Of a DNA stretch of 64,000 nt, positions 29,083 through 38,341 are shown piece by piece (the first letter of the stretch is position 1; each line of letters begins with the position of its first letter). This DNA comes from Streptomyces sp. NBC_01317 (GTDB lineage Bacteria > Actinomycetota > Actinomycetes > Streptomycetales > Streptomycetaceae). A program made the translations under genes and the position numbers. The notes beneath the pieces are model-generated. The model ran no database searches and was not told the DNA's origin. It saw only the letters and a program-made list of their open reading frames with translations. The stretch is taken from contig NZ_CP108393.1 in assembly GCF_035961655.1 (NCBI RefSeq), positions 2,401,501 to 2,465,500 of the forward strand. Direction: 5' to 3'.

Positions 29083-30750
29083 CTACTCCACGCCGATGAG
29101 GAGGGGCGCGGACTGCCGGCCGCCGCGGTAGACGACGGTGTCGACCGCGAGATGCCCTTCGCGTACGTGGGCCTCAAGGCGGTCGGCGAGGGCGTCGGGC
29201 ACGTCCTCGCCGAGGACCAGCGTCACCAGCTCGCCGCCGGCGAGGAGCATCCGGGTCAGCACGGCCTCGGCGGTGGCGGCGAGATCGGCGCCGATGACCG
29301 CCACGTCGCCCTCGATCAGGCCCAGGACGTCCCCGGCCTGGCAGATGCCCGCCATGGTCCAGGACTGCCGCTCCGCGACGGCCAGTTCGGCGTAGCGCGT
29401 GGCACCGGCCGCGGAGGTCATCGCCACGACGTCCTCGTCGAAGCGGCGGTCGGGCTGGTGGACGGCGAGGGCGGCGATGCCCTGGACGGCGGCCCGGGTG
29501 GGGATGAGGGCGACCCGTACCCCTTCGGCACGCGCCTGCTCGGCCGCCGCGGCGGCGGTGTGGCGCAGGGCCGCGTCGTTGGGCAGCAGCACCACCTCAC
29601 GGGCGTGCGCGCGCCGGATCGCCTCGACCAGTTCGCCGCTGGCGGGCGGCTCCCCGGGGCGTGCGAGCACGGTCGTCGCGCCGGCCTCGGCGCAGAGCCC
29701 GGCGAGACCTTCGCCGGGGACGACGGCGACGACGGCCCGCTGGACCTGCTCCGGGGCCCGTTCCGCCGCGCCGAAGTGGGTGATCCTGATGCGGTACGGG
29801 CGTCCCGCCTCGACCCCGGCCTCCACGGCGGCGCCGGCGTCGTCCACGTGGATGTGCACGTTCCACAGCCCGTCGCCCCCGACGACGACCAGGGAGTCGC
29901 CCAGCCGGTCGAGCCGGGCGCGCAGCCGGGTCACGGCGTCGTCGCCGGCCTCCAGCAGGTAGATCACCTCGAAGGCCGGGCCTTCGTCGGTCTTGCAGGA
30001 ACCGAAGGCCCCTGGCCTCTCGTCGGTCAGGGACACGTCGGGCTCCCCGGGCCGCCGGGGTGCGGCGGTGAAGGCCGCGGGCGCCCGGCCCGAGAGGGCC
30101 TGGACAAGGGCGCCCAGGACGGCGAGAAGTCCCCGGCCCCCCGCGTCCACGACACCGGCCCGGTCGAGGACGGCGAGCTGGCCGGGGGTGGCGTCGAGAG
30201 CCGTACGGGCCCCCGCGTGGGCGGCGCGCGCGGTATCGGCCGTACCGCCGCGTGCCCGCTCGGCGGCGTCCGCCGCCGCCGAGGCCACGCTGAGGATCGT
30301 GCCCTCGACGGGGTGCGCGACGGCCTCCCGGGCGAGCCCGGCGGCCCGGCGCAGCGCCCGCGCGAGGTGATCCCCCTCACCGGCCCCGTCACCGGCGCCA
30401 TCGGGGCCATGCGTGTCCTGCGTGCCGTCCGTCAGCACGTCCGCCATCCCCCGCAGCAACTGCGCCAGGATCGTCCCCGAGTTGCCCCGGGCCCCGATCA
30501 GCGCGCCGTGCGCCATGGCCCGTACGGCATCCCCCGCCCCGGGCACGGACCCACCGGTCTCGTGCGCGGCGAACACCGCTTCGACGGCCTGCGCCGCGGA
30601 TTCCACGGTCAGGTAGAGGTTGGTGCCGGTGTCGCCGTCCGCGACCGGGTAGACATTGGTCGCGTCGATCTCCTCGCGCTCCCGCCCGAGGGCCTCCAGA
30701 GCCAGTGAGCACCAGCTCCGCACCGCTGCGGCGTCGAGGGTCTGCGGCAC
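29083..30750 (-). CDS. DAK2/DegV-type (fatty acid kinase FakA-like) protein
   Basis: Protein of 555 residues with an N-terminal DAK2 (DhaL-like) kinase domain: TNVYPVADGDTGTNLYLT at about 33-50 supplies the Asp metal ligands, and GARGNSGTILAQLLRGMAD follows. Central and C-terminal domains match the FakA/YloV family, which in Firmicutes phosphorylates fatty acids bound to FakB; that substrate here is inference. The GTG at 30750 is preceded by a near-perfect AAGGAGGA 7 bp upstream, better than the ATG at 30774. It stands immediately upstream of recG, the usual order in Gram-positives. Confidence 0.85.
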   Translation of the reverse strand: MPQTLDAAAVRSWCSLALEALGREREEIDATNVYPVADGDTGTNLYLTVESAAQAVEAVFAAHETGGSVPGAGDAVRAMAHGALIGARGNSGTILAQLLRGMADVLTDGTQDTHGPDGAGDGAGEGDHLARALRRAAGLAREAVAHPVEGTILSVASAAADAAERARGGTADTARAAHAGARTALDATPGQLAVLDRAGVVDAGGRGLLAVLGALVQALSGRAPAAFTAAPRRPGEPDVSLTDERPGAFGSCKTDEGPAFEVIYLLEAGDDAVTRLRARLDRLGDSLVVVGGDGLWNVHIHVDDAGAAVEAGVEAGRPYRIRITHFGAAERAPEQVQRAVVAVVPGEGLAGLCAEAGATTVLARPGEPPASGELVEAIRRAHAREVVLLPNDAALRHTAAAAAEQARAEGVRVALIPTRAAVQGIAALAVHQPDRRFDEDVVAMTSAAGATRYAELAVAERQSWTMAGICQAGDVLGLIEGDVAVIGADLAATAEAVLTRMLLAGGELVTLVLGEDVPDALADRLEAHVREGHLAVDTVVYRGGRQSAPLLIGVE

Positions 30751-31033
30751 CGGGTGGTCCTCCTTGGGCGGCATTGACGGCCTGGGCTGGCGGGCTGGAC
30801 GCAGGGTAACCCCCGGGGCCGTCCGCGCCCCCCAGGGGTGAGAGGGGCGGGGGAAGGGGCCTGGAGGGGCGCCGGGCAGGTCATGGTAGTTTCGTTGTAC
30901 CGAGGCAGCCGTTGTATGCTGCTCCGGTTACCCGACGAGAGTCGGGCCATTCCCCCGGCAAGGCCACATCAACTAGTTGATTCGGGCACGTCGGATTTCT
31001 CTGTACGTACATCTGAAGTCTTTGGAGTGACCC

Positions 31034-31219
31034 GTGGCTGCCAACTGCGACGTCTGCGGCAAGGGGCCGGGCTTCGGCAACAGCATTTCCCACTCGCACC
31101 GCCGTACGTCCCGTCGCTGGAACCCGAACATCCAGCGCGTGCGTGCCGTGGTCGGTCGGACGCCGAAGCGGCTCAATGTCTGCACATCGTGCATCAAGGC
31201 CGGCAAGGTCTCGCGCTGA
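31034..31219 (+). CDS. rpmB: 50S ribosomal protein L28
   Basis: Ribosomal protein L28, 61 residues, starting with GTG ([16 protein letters not shown]) and containing [16 protein letters not shown]. The two Cys pairs CDVC and CTSC show the zinc-binding C+ form, the housekeeping version rather than the Zur-controlled zinc-free paralogue found elsewhere in actinobacteria. A clear terminator follows. The 283-bp upstream region is divergent from the DAK2 gene and presumably carries the promoter, though I do not see a convincing pair of boxes. Confidence 0.95.
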   Translation: MAANCDVCGKGPGFGNSISHSHRRTSRRWNPNIQRVRAVVGRTPKRLNVCTSCIKAGKVSR

Positions 31220-31255
31220 CGCCTGCGTCGTAGCGCAGCCCCTGCGGTTGCCTTG

Positions 31256-31288
31256 AAAAGCCGGTCCACCTCGGTGGGCCGGCTTTTT
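31256..31288. terminator. Rho-independent terminator rpmB / thiD
   Basis: gccggtccacc pairs with ggtgggccggc (one G-T) and the stem is flanked by aaaa on the left and a T run on the right, giving a U-tract on both strands. It lies between convergent rpmB and thiD and should act in both directions. Confidence 0.88.
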
Positions 31289-31305
31289 GCCGCGCCCAGC
31301 CGTTT

Positions 31306-32118
31306 TCACAGCCCCCGGCGGAAGCGCCACGCGTGGTCCACCGGCCCGATGCCGCCGCCCAGCGGGAAGCCGTGGGCGATCGCGCCGGTGACGTACTCCT
31401 TGGCCGCGACCACGGCCTCCACCACCCCCTGCCCGTTGGCCAGACCCGACGCTATCGCCGAGGCGAGCGTGCAGCCCGTCCCGTGCGTGTGCCGGTTGGT
31501 GTGACGGGGGGCGCGCAGCCAGTGTTCCTCGGTGCCGTCGGTGAGCAGGTCGACGGCGTCGCCCGGCAGGTGCCCGCCCTTGACCAGCGCCCAGCGGGGC
31601 CCGAAGCCGAGGACGGCGTCCGCCGCGCGGCGCATGGACCCTTCGTCCGTCACCTGTACGCCGGTGAGCTGGGCGACCTCGTCCAGATTGGGGGTGGCGA
31701 CGGTGGCGACCGGCAGCAGTCTGGTCCGTACACCGTCCAGCGCGGAGTCGGCGAGCAGCGGGTCCCCGTGCTTGGAGACGCCGACCGGGTCCACGACCGC
31801 CGGGGCGTCCGTCCCCGCGAGCAGGTCCGCGACGGCCTCGACCAGTCCGGCCGAGGCGAGCATGCCGGTCTTCACGGCCTGGACGCCGATGTCGTCCACC
31901 ACGGCGCGGTACTGGGCCCGTACCGCCTCCACCGGCAGCTCCCAGGCGCCGTTGACCCCGAGGGAGTTCTGCGCGGTGACGGCCGTGAGCACGCTCATGC
32001 CGTGCACCCCGAACGCCAGCATGGTCTTGAGGTCGGCCTGGATGCCCGCGCCGCCGCCGGAGTCGGAACCGGCGACGGTGAGGACGCGGGCGGGCACGAT
32101 CGCGGGAGAGGGGCTCAT
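31306..32118 (-). CDS. thiD: Hydroxymethylpyrimidine/phosphomethylpyrimidine kinase
   Basis: Phosphorylates HMP and HMP-P for thiamine synthesis; 270 residues. The ribokinase-like fold is marked by [19 protein letters not shown] near the start, [13 protein letters not shown], and the anion-hole motif [15 protein letters not shown] near the C-terminus. It lies 30 bp downstream of thiL, so both kinases of the thiamine pathway are probably co-expressed. No TPP riboswitch is visible upstream of the pair. Confidence 0.95.
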   Translation of the reverse strand: MSPSPAIVPARVLTVAGSDSGGGAGIQADLKTMLAFGVHGMSVLTAVTAQNSLGVNGAWELPVEAVRAQYRAVVDDIGVQAVKTGMLASAGLVEAVADLLAGTDAPAVVDPVGVSKHGDPLLADSALDGVRTRLLPVATVATPNLDEVAQLTGVQVTDEGSMRRAADAVLGFGPRWALVKGGHLPGDAVDLLTDGTEEHWLRAPRHTNRHTHGTGCTLASAIASGLANGQGVVEAVVAAKEYVTGAIAHGFPLGGGIGPVDHAWRFRRGL

Positions 32119-32148
32119 GCGACCGAATCTACTGCGCGTGCCCGGTCT

Positions 32149-33120
32149 CTACCGCGCGTCCTCGATGTCCCCGAAGTGGTCCCAGCCGCCCTTGCTCGTC
32201 CAGGGCGCCCCGTCCACCGTCACCTGCGGCAGCGCCGACGGGTGGAGAACCTCGCCGATCACCTTCCAGCGGGCGGGAAGCTTCACGTCCGGCGGGAAGG
32301 CCGCCACGATCGCGTGGTCCTCTCCCCCGGTCAGCACCCACTGGAGCGGGTCGATCCCGACCGCCTGGCCGATGTCGTGCATCTGCTGCGGGATGTCGAC
32401 CAGTCCGGACCGCAGGTCGATCCTGACCTTGCTGGCGTCCGCGATGTGCCCGAGGTCCGCGACCAGGCCGTCGCTGACGTCGGTCATGGCGGTGGCGCCG
32501 AGTCCGGCCGCCGCGGGGCCCGCGTGGTACGGCGGTTCGGGCCTGCGGTGGGCCTCCACGAAGGCGCGGGGCGAGCGGAAGCCCCGGGAGAGCACCGCGT
32601 GCCCGGCGGCCGACCAGCCCAACCAGCCGGTGTACGCGACCACATCACCGGGCCGCGCGCCCGACCTGACCACCGGGTCGTGGCCCCGCAGGTCCCCGAG
32701 GGCCGTGATGGCGAGGGTGATGGTGTCACCGCGCACGACGTCACCGCCGACCACGGCCGCGCCCGCGACCTGGCACTCGTCGCGGATGCCGTCCATCAGC
32801 TCGGTGGGCCAGGTGACCGGGAGTTCGGCCGGGACGACCAGGCCGAGCAGCAGGGCGGTGGGTACGGCACCCATCGCCGCGATGTCGGCGAGGTTCTGCG
32901 CGGCGGCCTTGCGGCCGACGTCGTACGCCGTGGACCAGTCGCGGCGGAAGTGCCGGCCCTCCAGCAGAAGGTCCGTACTCGCCACGACCCTGCGGTCGGG
33001 CGCGGCCACGACCGCGGCGTCGTCGCCAGGCCCCAGCCGGACCGCCGGGGTGGTGGTCAGCCGGGAGGTGAGCTCCCTGATGAGGCCGAACTCCCCCAAC
33101 TCGCCCACGGTTCCCTTCAC
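32149..33120 (-). CDS. thiL: Thiamine-monophosphate kinase
   Basis: Converts thiamine phosphate to thiamine diphosphate; 323 residues. Typical features are [13 protein letters not shown] at the N-terminus, the metal/ATP-binding [24 protein letters not shown], and [16 protein letters not shown] PurM-like C-terminal part contains [13 protein letters not shown] and [10 protein letters not shown]. First gene of a thiL-thiD unit, divergent from the Lrp-type gene. Confidence 0.95.
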   Translation of the reverse strand: MKGTVGELGEFGLIRELTSRLTTTPAVRLGPGDDAAVVAAPDRRVVASTDLLLEGRHFRRDWSTAYDVGRKAAAQNLADIAAMGAVPTALLLGLVVPAELPVTWPTELMDGIRDECQVAGAAVVGGDVVRGDTITLAITALGDLRGHDPVVRSGARPGDVVAYTGWLGWSAAGHAVLSRGFRSPRAFVEAHRRPEPPYHAGPAAAGLGATAMTDVSDGLVADLGHIADASKVRIDLRSGLVDIPQQMHDIGQAVGIDPLQWVLTGGEDHAIVAAFPPDVKLPARWKVIGEVLHPSALPQVTVDGAPWTSKGGWDHFGDIEDAR

Positions 33121-33325
33121 CGAGACTCCCCTCTCATCGCCGGCCGCGCCTGCGGTCGCGGGCCGTCACTGCTGTCGGTACCGTCAAGAGACACGTCAAC
33201 TTATGTTTTCCGTACGCCACCCGGGGGCGCCATCGGGCCCCCGGGTCTCCCCGTGGCCCGCGACGACGCGATACCGTGGCGTCTCTTTCCCCCCACATGA
33301 TCCTCGTGGCCGCCCTGGAGGTTCC

Positions 33326-33559
33326 GTGGTACAGGCGTACATCCTTATCCAGACCGAGGTGGGCAAGGCGACAACCGTCGCCGAGACCATCGCCAAGCTC
33401 ACAGGAGTGATACAGGCCGAGGACGTGACAGGCCCCTACGACGTCATCGTCCGCGCCCAGGCGGACACCGTCGACGAGCTGGGCCGCATGGTGGTCGCCA
33501 AGGTCCAGCAAGTGGACGGCATCACCCGGACCCTGACCTGCCCCGTCGTTCACCTGTAG
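33326..33559 (+). CDS. Stand-alone Lrp/AsnC ligand-binding domain protein
   Basis: Protein of 77 residues consisting only of the effector-binding RAM/ACT-like domain of Lrp/AsnC regulators ([15 protein letters not shown], then [20 protein letters not shown]); there is no helix-turn-helix. Such stand-alone domains form oligomers and may bind amino acids or modulate full-length Lrp proteins; ligand unknown. GTG at 33326 follows GGAGG. The lipoprotein gene starts 20 bp downstream, so they may be co-transcribed. Confidence 0.85.
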   Translation: MVQAYILIQTEVGKATTVAETIAKLTGVIQAEDVTGPYDVIVRAQADTVDELGRMVVAKVQQVDGITRTLTCPVVHL

Positions 33560-33579
33560 CCCCCGTCTACGCTTGGCCG

Positions 33580-34080
33580 GTGACCGTTACCCGCCGCCGG
33601 CTCTTCCGCCGCAGGCTATCCGGCCGTCCGCTGCTGTGCCTGCCCGCCGTCGCCCTGCTCCTGGCCGCGGCGGGCTGCTCGTCCACGGACGAGGGCTCCC
33701 CGGTCTCCGTTCCCAGCCCCGCCGCCGAGGCGGCGAAGCTGTGCGGGGCCCTGCACAAGGCGCTGCCGGGGACGCTCGGGGGGCTGGAGCGGGACGATCC
33801 CCGGCCGCGTTCCGAACTGACCGCCGGGTGGGGGGACGACGCGATCGTACTGCGCTGCGGTGTCCCCCGCCCCGGGGAGATGGACGACCCCCGGGCGAAC
33901 GCGGTGGAGGCCGACGGCGTCAACTGGATGCTGGAACAGCTCGACTCGGGGGCGCGCTTCACAACCACGTACCGCGAGGCCTATGTGGAGGTCACCATGG
34001 GCCCGCGCTTCGCCAACGACGCGACACCGCTGGCCGCGCTGGCCGCGCCGGTGGCGAGGACGATCCCGAGCAGTCTCTGA
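33580..34080 (+). CDS. DUF3515-type lipoprotein
   Basis: Predicted lipoprotein of 166 residues. A basic N-terminus (RRRLFRRRLSGR) is followed by a hydrophobic stretch ending in the lipobox LLLAAAGCSS, with the lipidated Cys near residue 33. The mature part resembles the DUF3515 family (two conserved cysteines, AAKLCGAL and IVLRCGVPRPG, and GVNWMLEQL). Function unknown. It starts with GTG and ends convergent to ddlA, separated by a hairpin. Confidence 0.8.
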   Translation: MTVTRRRLFRRRLSGRPLLCLPAVALLLAAAGCSSTDEGSPVSVPSPAAEAAKLCGALHKALPGTLGGLERDDPRPRSELTAGWGDDAIVLRCGVPRPGEMDDPRANAVEADGVNWMLEQLDSGARFTTTYREAYVEVTMGPRFANDATPLAALAAPVARTIPSSL

Positions 34081-34126
34081 GGGGTACGGGAGGGGTACGG
34101 CCCCGGCCCCGGCGGGACCGCGCGTG

Positions 34127-34151
34127 CCGCGGCCTCCCGGAGAGGCCGCGG
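34127..34151. terminator. Bidirectional terminator-like hairpin
   Basis: Perfect 10-bp arms ccgcggcctc / gaggccgcgg with a 5-nt loop, between the convergent lipoprotein gene and ddlA. No T-tract. Confidence 0.65.
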
Positions 34152-34158
34152 CGATGCC

Positions 34159-35331
34159 TCAGCGCAGGCCGGTGGGGCGGCGCAGGGCCGCCTGGATCAG
34201 CAGGTCGACCAGTTCCGGGTAGCTGACGCCGGTCTCCTGCCACATGCGGGGGTACATGGAGATCGGGGTGAAGCCCGGCATCGTGTTGATCTCGTTGATG
34301 ACGAACCCCCCGTCCTCGGTGAGGAAGAAGTCCGCGCGGACCAGGCCCTCGCAGGACGCCGCCTCGAACGCCTCGACCGCGAGCCGCCGTACCTCGGCGG
34401 TCTGCTCCTCGGTGAGCGGCGCGGGCACCAGCCCGGTGGCGGAGTCGATGTACTTGGCCTCGAAGTCGTAGAAGTCGTGGGCGGTGACGGGCGGGATCTC
34501 GGCGGGCACGCTCGCGCGCGGCCCGTCCTCGAACTCCAGTACCCCGCACTCGATCTCCCGCCCGCGCAGCAGCGACTCCACCAGGATCTTGGGGTCGTGG
34601 CGCTGGGCCTCGGCGATCGCGTCGTCGAGGCCGGAGAGGTCGTCGACCTTGGTGATGCCCATGGAGGAGCCGGCGCGCGCGGGCTTCACGAAGAGCGGCC
34701 AGCCGTGCTCGGCGGCGAAGTCCACGATCTTCTTGCGCGCGGCGGCGCCCTTGGCACCCTCGGGGCCCTGCTCCCACTCGCGGGGGCGGATCACCACGTA
34801 CGGGCCGACGGGCAGCCCGAAGGAGGTGAACACCCGCTTCATGTACTCCTTGTCCTGGCCGACGGCCGAGGCGAGGACACCCGCGCCGACGTACGGGACG
34901 CCGGAGAGCTCCAGCAGGCCCTGGAGCGTGCCGTCCTCGCCGTACGGGCCGTGCAGCACCGGGAAGACGACGTCGACCTCGCCCAGCACCTTGGGCACGG
35001 AGCCCGGCTCGCTGTAGACGACCTCGCGGTTGGCCGGGTCCACGGAGAGGACCACCCCGCCGTCCAGCGACTCGGCGACGGTCTCGACGCTCGGCAGGAC
35101 GCGGTCGGTGATGGCCATCCGCTCGGGGGCGTCCGCGGTGAGGGCCCAGCGGCCGTCCGTGGTGATGCCGATGGGCAGGACGTCGTACTTCGTACGGTCG
35201 ATGGCGCGCAGGACGGCGCCGGCCGTGACCACCGAAATGCCGTGCTCGGAGCTACGGCCGCCGAAGACGACCGCCACACGCGGCTTGCGGGGCTGCCGCT
35301 CAGGGCTCTGGGAGGAGTTCTCGCTGCTCAT
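34159..35331 (-). CDS. ddlA: D-alanine--D-alanine ligase
   Basis: ATP-grasp ligase that makes D-Ala-D-Ala for peptidoglycan; 390 residues. Key motifs are VFGGRSSEHGISVVTAG near the N-terminus, VLHGPYGEDGTLQGLLEL, KPARAGSSMGITKV, and the C-terminal metal site FVINEINTMPGFTPISMYP. The ATG at 35331 (MSSENSSQSPE) gives the family length; upstream residues are not conserved. Located 93 bp downstream of gpsA on the same strand. Confidence 0.95.
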   Translation of the reverse strand: MSSENSSQSPERQPRKPRVAVVFGGRSSEHGISVVTAGAVLRAIDRTKYDVLPIGITTDGRWALTADAPERMAITDRVLPSVETVAESLDGGVVLSVDPANREVVYSEPGSVPKVLGEVDVVFPVLHGPYGEDGTLQGLLELSGVPYVGAGVLASAVGQDKEYMKRVFTSFGLPVGPYVVIRPREWEQGPEGAKGAAARKKIVDFAAEHGWPLFVKPARAGSSMGITKVDDLSGLDDAIAEAQRHDPKILVESLLRGREIECGVLEFEDGPRASVPAEIPPVTAHDFYDFEAKYIDSATGLVPAPLTEEQTAEVRRLAVEAFEAASCEGLVRADFFLTEDGGFVINEINTMPGFTPISMYPRMWQETGVSYPELVDLLIQAALRRPTGLR

Positions 35332-35424
35332 ATCGCGATGAGCGTACCCGGTGGGCAGCGCCTCGTCAGCGGCCGACTCGGCGGCGTTCCGGCCCGGTGG
35401 CGTGCGGCCCGGCGGCATGCGGGC

Positions 35425-36426
35425 TCAGTGTCGTTCCGCCTTGGCGCTGCGCGACATCAGTTCCTTGAGCGCGACGAGCGGCGGCTTCCCGTTGTGGACG
35501 ATGTCGACGACGGTCTCGGTCAGGGGCATCTCCACGCCGTGGCGCCGGGCCAGATCCAGCACGGACTCGCACGACTTGACGCCCTCGGCGGTCTGCCGGG
35601 TGACCGCGATGGTCTCCTGGAGGGTCATGCCCCGGCCGAGGTTGGTGCCGAAGGTGTGGTTGCGGGAGAGCGGCGAGGAGCAGGTGGCGATCAGGTCGCC
35701 CATGCCGGCGAGGCCGGAGAACGTCTGCGGATCGGCGCCCATGGTCAGCCCGAGGCGGGTGGTCTCGGCGAGGCCGCGGGTCATCAGCGAGGCCTTGGTG
35801 TTGTCGCCGAGGCCCATGCCGTCGGCGATGCCGACGGCGAGCCCGATCACGTTCTTGACGGCGCCGCCCAGTTCGCAGCCGACGACGTCGGTGTTGGTGT
35901 AGGGGCGGAAGTACGGGGTGTGGCAGGCGGTCTGGAGGCGCTGGGCGACGGCCTCGTCCCGGCACGCGACGACGGCCGCGGCGGGCATCCGGTCGGCGAT
36001 CTCCTTGGCGAGGTTGGGTCCGGTGATCACCGCGACGCGCTCGGCGGGCGCCTTGGCGACCTCTTCGATGACCTCGCTCATCCGCTTGGCCGTGCCCAGT
36101 TCGATGCCCTTCATCAGGGACACGAGCACGGTGTCGGAGGGCAGGACGGGAGCCCAGCGGGCCAGGTTCTCGCGCAGGGTCTGGGAGGGCACGGTCAGGA
36201 CGGTGAACTCGGCGCCGTCCGCGGCCTCCGCCGGGTCCGTCGTGGCCCGCACGCCCTCGGGCAGTTCGAGGGCCGGCAGGTAGTCGGGGTTCGTACGGGT
36301 GGTGTTGATGGCCTCGGCGACCTCGGGGCGGCGCGCCCAGAGGGTCACCTCGCACCCCGCGTCGGCGAGGATCATGGCGAACGCCGTGCCCCACGAACCC
36401 GCTGAGAAAACGGCGACCCGTGTCAC
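35425..36426 (-). CDS. gpsA: Glycerol-3-phosphate dehydrogenase [NAD(P)+]
   Basis: Supplies glycerol 3-phosphate for phospholipid synthesis; 333 residues. The Rossmann motif is VFSAGSWGTAFAMIL (a GSWGTA variant of GxGxxG), followed by MKGIELGTAKRMSEV, ITGPNLAKEIA, and the active-site region GGAVKNVIGLAVGIADGMG. The GTG at 36426 overlaps the plsC stop (GTGA), so acyltransferase and dehydrogenase are translationally coupled. Confidence 0.96.
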   Translation of the reverse strand: MTRVAVFSAGSWGTAFAMILADAGCEVTLWARRPEVAEAINTTRTNPDYLPALELPEGVRATTDPAEAADGAEFTVLTVPSQTLRENLARWAPVLPSDTVLVSLMKGIELGTAKRMSEVIEEVAKAPAERVAVITGPNLAKEIADRMPAAAVVACRDEAVAQRLQTACHTPYFRPYTNTDVVGCELGGAVKNVIGLAVGIADGMGLGDNTKASLMTRGLAETTRLGLTMGADPQTFSGLAGMGDLIATCSSPLSRNHTFGTNLGRGMTLQETIAVTRQTAEGVKSCESVLDLARRHGVEMPLTETVVDIVHNGKPPLVALKELMSRSAKAERH

Positions 36427-37181
36427 TTCGATCCCTCTTCCGCTTCCGCGGCCCTGCGCCGCTGTTCCGCCCTGGCCCTGCGGGGGTCGTACAACTCCGC
36501 GGGCACCGGTTCCCCGCGTACCTCCGCGAGCAGCTCCGTGATCGCCGCCATGATGACCTCGGTGGCCGCGCGCAGCACCTCGGCGGTGGGTTCCTGGCCC
36601 TCGAACCGCGAGAGGTCGACGGCGGGGCCCGCGAGGACCTTCAGCGTCTTGCGCGGGAAGAGCCGTACCGGCCGGTCCTTGGCGTACGGCGGGAGCGCGA
36701 GGTGGGAGCCCCACTGGGCGACGGGGATGACCGGGGCCTTGGTGAGCAGGGCGACGCGGGCCGCGCCGCTCTTGCCCGCCATGGGCCACAGGTCGGGGTC
36801 GCGGGTGAGGGTGCCCTCGGGGTAGAAGACGACACATTCGCCCTGCTCGATCGCGTCGACGGCGGCCTGGAACGCGTCCAGGGCGGTGGTGCTCTCACGG
36901 TAGACGGGGATCTGGCCGGTGCCGCGGAGCATCATGCCGACGAAGGAGCCCTTGAAGAGCGCGGCCTTCGCCAGGAATCGCGGGACGCGGCCGGTGTTGT
37001 ACTGGAAGTGACCGTACGACAGAGGATCGAGATACGAATTGTGGTTGACCGCGGTGATGAATCCGCCGTCGGCCGGAATGTGCTCCATGCCCTGCCAGTC
37101 CCGCTTGAACAGAACGATCAGCGGCGGTTTTGCGATGACGGCCGCCAGGCGGTACCAGAAGCCGATTCTGCGGCGGGACAC
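36423..37181 (-). CDS. plsC: 1-acyl-sn-glycerol-3-phosphate acyltransferase
   Basis: Acylates lysophosphatidic acid in phospholipid synthesis; 252 residues. The acyltransferase motif NHNSYLDP (NHx4D type) is at about 49-56, and FYPEGTLTRD is the second conserved block. The C-terminus is Arg/Glu-rich (PRRARAEQRRRAAEAEEG). Of two in-frame GTGs I take 37181, with AGGAGG about 12 bp upstream; GTG 37190 is only 3 bp from that site. Upstream of gpsA in a lipid-synthesis pair. Confidence 0.9.
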   Translation of the reverse strand: MSRRRIGFWYRLAAVIAKPPLIVLFKRDWQGMEHIPADGGFITAVNHNSYLDPLSYGHFQYNTGRVPRFLAKAALFKGSFVGMMLRGTGQIPVYRESTTALDAFQAAVDAIEQGECVVFYPEGTLTRDPDLWPMAGKSGAARVALLTKAPVIPVAQWGSHLALPPYAKDRPVRLFPRKTLKVLAGPAVDLSRFEGQEPTAEVLRAATEVIMAAITELLAEVRGEPVPAELYDPRRARAEQRRRAAEAEEGSK

Positions 37182-37378
37182 TCGTGACACCTTCCTCCTC
37201 GGGAGCCGGATCGCGATCCGGCGGCCCGGGGCCCTGTCTCGCCCCGGGGTTGTGCGCTGTCGGGAACACCGTACGCCCCGGCCCGGGGAGCGGGCCTGCG
37301 AGCCGGACACGGCCGGGCAACAATAGGGGGCCGGTACACGCAGGTACGCACCCGGCACGCACCGAGGGAGAGTTCGCC

Positions 37379-38233
37379 ACGGACACCGACCCGACCGCCC
37401 GCTGGTCCCTGGTCGTCCCGCTCAAGCCGCTCAGGCTGGCCAAGAGCAGGCTGGCCGGGGCCATGGGCGGTGCTCTGCGCCCCCGGCTGGCCCTGGCGTT
37501 CGCCCAGGACACGGTGGCCGCCGCGCTGGCCTGTCCGGCCGTACGGGACGTCGTGGTGGTCACCGACGATCCCGCGGCGGGGGCGGAGCTGGCCGCGCTG
37601 GGGGCGCGCGTCGTGCCGGACGCGCCGGCCGCCGGTCTCAACGCGGCGCTGGCGCACGGGGCCGCGGTCGCGCGGGGTGGGGATCCGCGTGCGCCGGTGG
37701 CCACGCTCAACGCGGATCTGCCCGCGCTGCGGCCCGCCGAGCTGGCCCGGGTGCTCGGTGCCGCGCGCGCATTTCCGCGGGCATTTCTCGCGGACGCCGC
37801 CGGAATCGGCACCACTTTGCTGGCGGCGGCACCGGGCGTGGAATTGAATCCGGCTTTCGGCGGTCCTTCCCGGGCCCGGCATTTGTCGTCGGGCGCGGTG
37901 GAAATTCTGCTGACCGGGGTGGATTCGGTACGGCGGGACGTGGACACGGGCGCGGACCTGCTGGTGGCGGCGGCGCTGGGGCTCGGCCCGCGGACGGCCG
38001 CGCGGTACGCCGACCGCTACGCTGCGGGCATGCAGGCGACCGCTTACACGTACGAGTCAGAGACCCGCAGCGGGAGTGTGCTGCTGGACGACGGCACCCC
38101 GGTGGAGTTCGACGCCCCGGCCTTCGACGCGGGCGGCCTGCGGCTGCTGCGGCCGGGCCAGCGGGTGCGGATCGAGACCGAGGGCGAGGGCGCGTCCCGG
38201 CGCATCACGCTGGTGACGCTCCAGACCTTCTGA
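37379..38233 (+). CDS. cofC: CofC-type 2-phospholactate guanylyltransferase joined to a cold-shock-like domain
   Basis: Residues 1-215 match CofC/FbiD, which activates phospholactate or phosphoenolpyruvate with GTP for coenzyme F420: WSLVVPLKPLRLAKSRLAG, VVVVTDDPAAGAEL, ATLNADLPALRPAEL. From about 218 (MQATAYTYE) a 67-residue segment follows in the same frame, ending GLRLLRPGQRVRIETEGEGA, resembling a cold-shock OB fold. The start is a problem: GGGAGAG leads to ACG at 37379, and no ATG/GTG/TTG occurs near it; the nearest in-frame are TTG 37250, ATG 37184 upstream, and an internal ATG at 37463 that would remove the conserved N-terminus. I give the ACG position as the likeliest protein start. 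Confidence 0.78.
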   Translation, partial: TDTDPTARWSLVVPLKPLRLAKSRLAGAMGGALRPRLALAFAQDTVAAALACPAVRDVVVVTDDPAAGAELAALGARVVPDAPAAGLNAALAHGAAVARGGDPRAPVATLNADLPALRPAELARVLGAARAFPRAFLADAAGIGTTLLAAAPGVELNPAFGGPSRARHLSSGAVEILLTGVDSVRRDVDTGADLLVAAALGLGPRTAARYADRYAAGMQATAYTYESETRSGSVLLDDGTPVEFDAPAFDAGGLRLLRPGQRVRIETEGEGASRRITLVTLQTF

Positions 38234-38288
38234 GCGCCCTCCGGGCGGGCCCATACCACGGCACGGGCGGCCCCGCGCAACGCCGCGG

Positions 38289-38314
38289 GCCGGGCTCCCC
38301 GAGGGGAGCCCGGC
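38289..38314. terminator. Bidirectional terminator-like hairpin cofC / hupS
   Basis: Perfect 12-bp arms gccgggctcccc / ggggagcccggc with a 2-nt spacer, between convergent cofC and hupS. Very stable, without a T-tract. Confidence 0.72.
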
Positions 38315-38341
38315 CCGGCGCGTGAGTCGCCCTGTTGTCGC

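Noticed and set aside
31034..31219. Zinc-free, Zur-controlled L28 paralogue
   Set aside because: Both Cys pairs are present, so this is the ordinary zinc-binding form.
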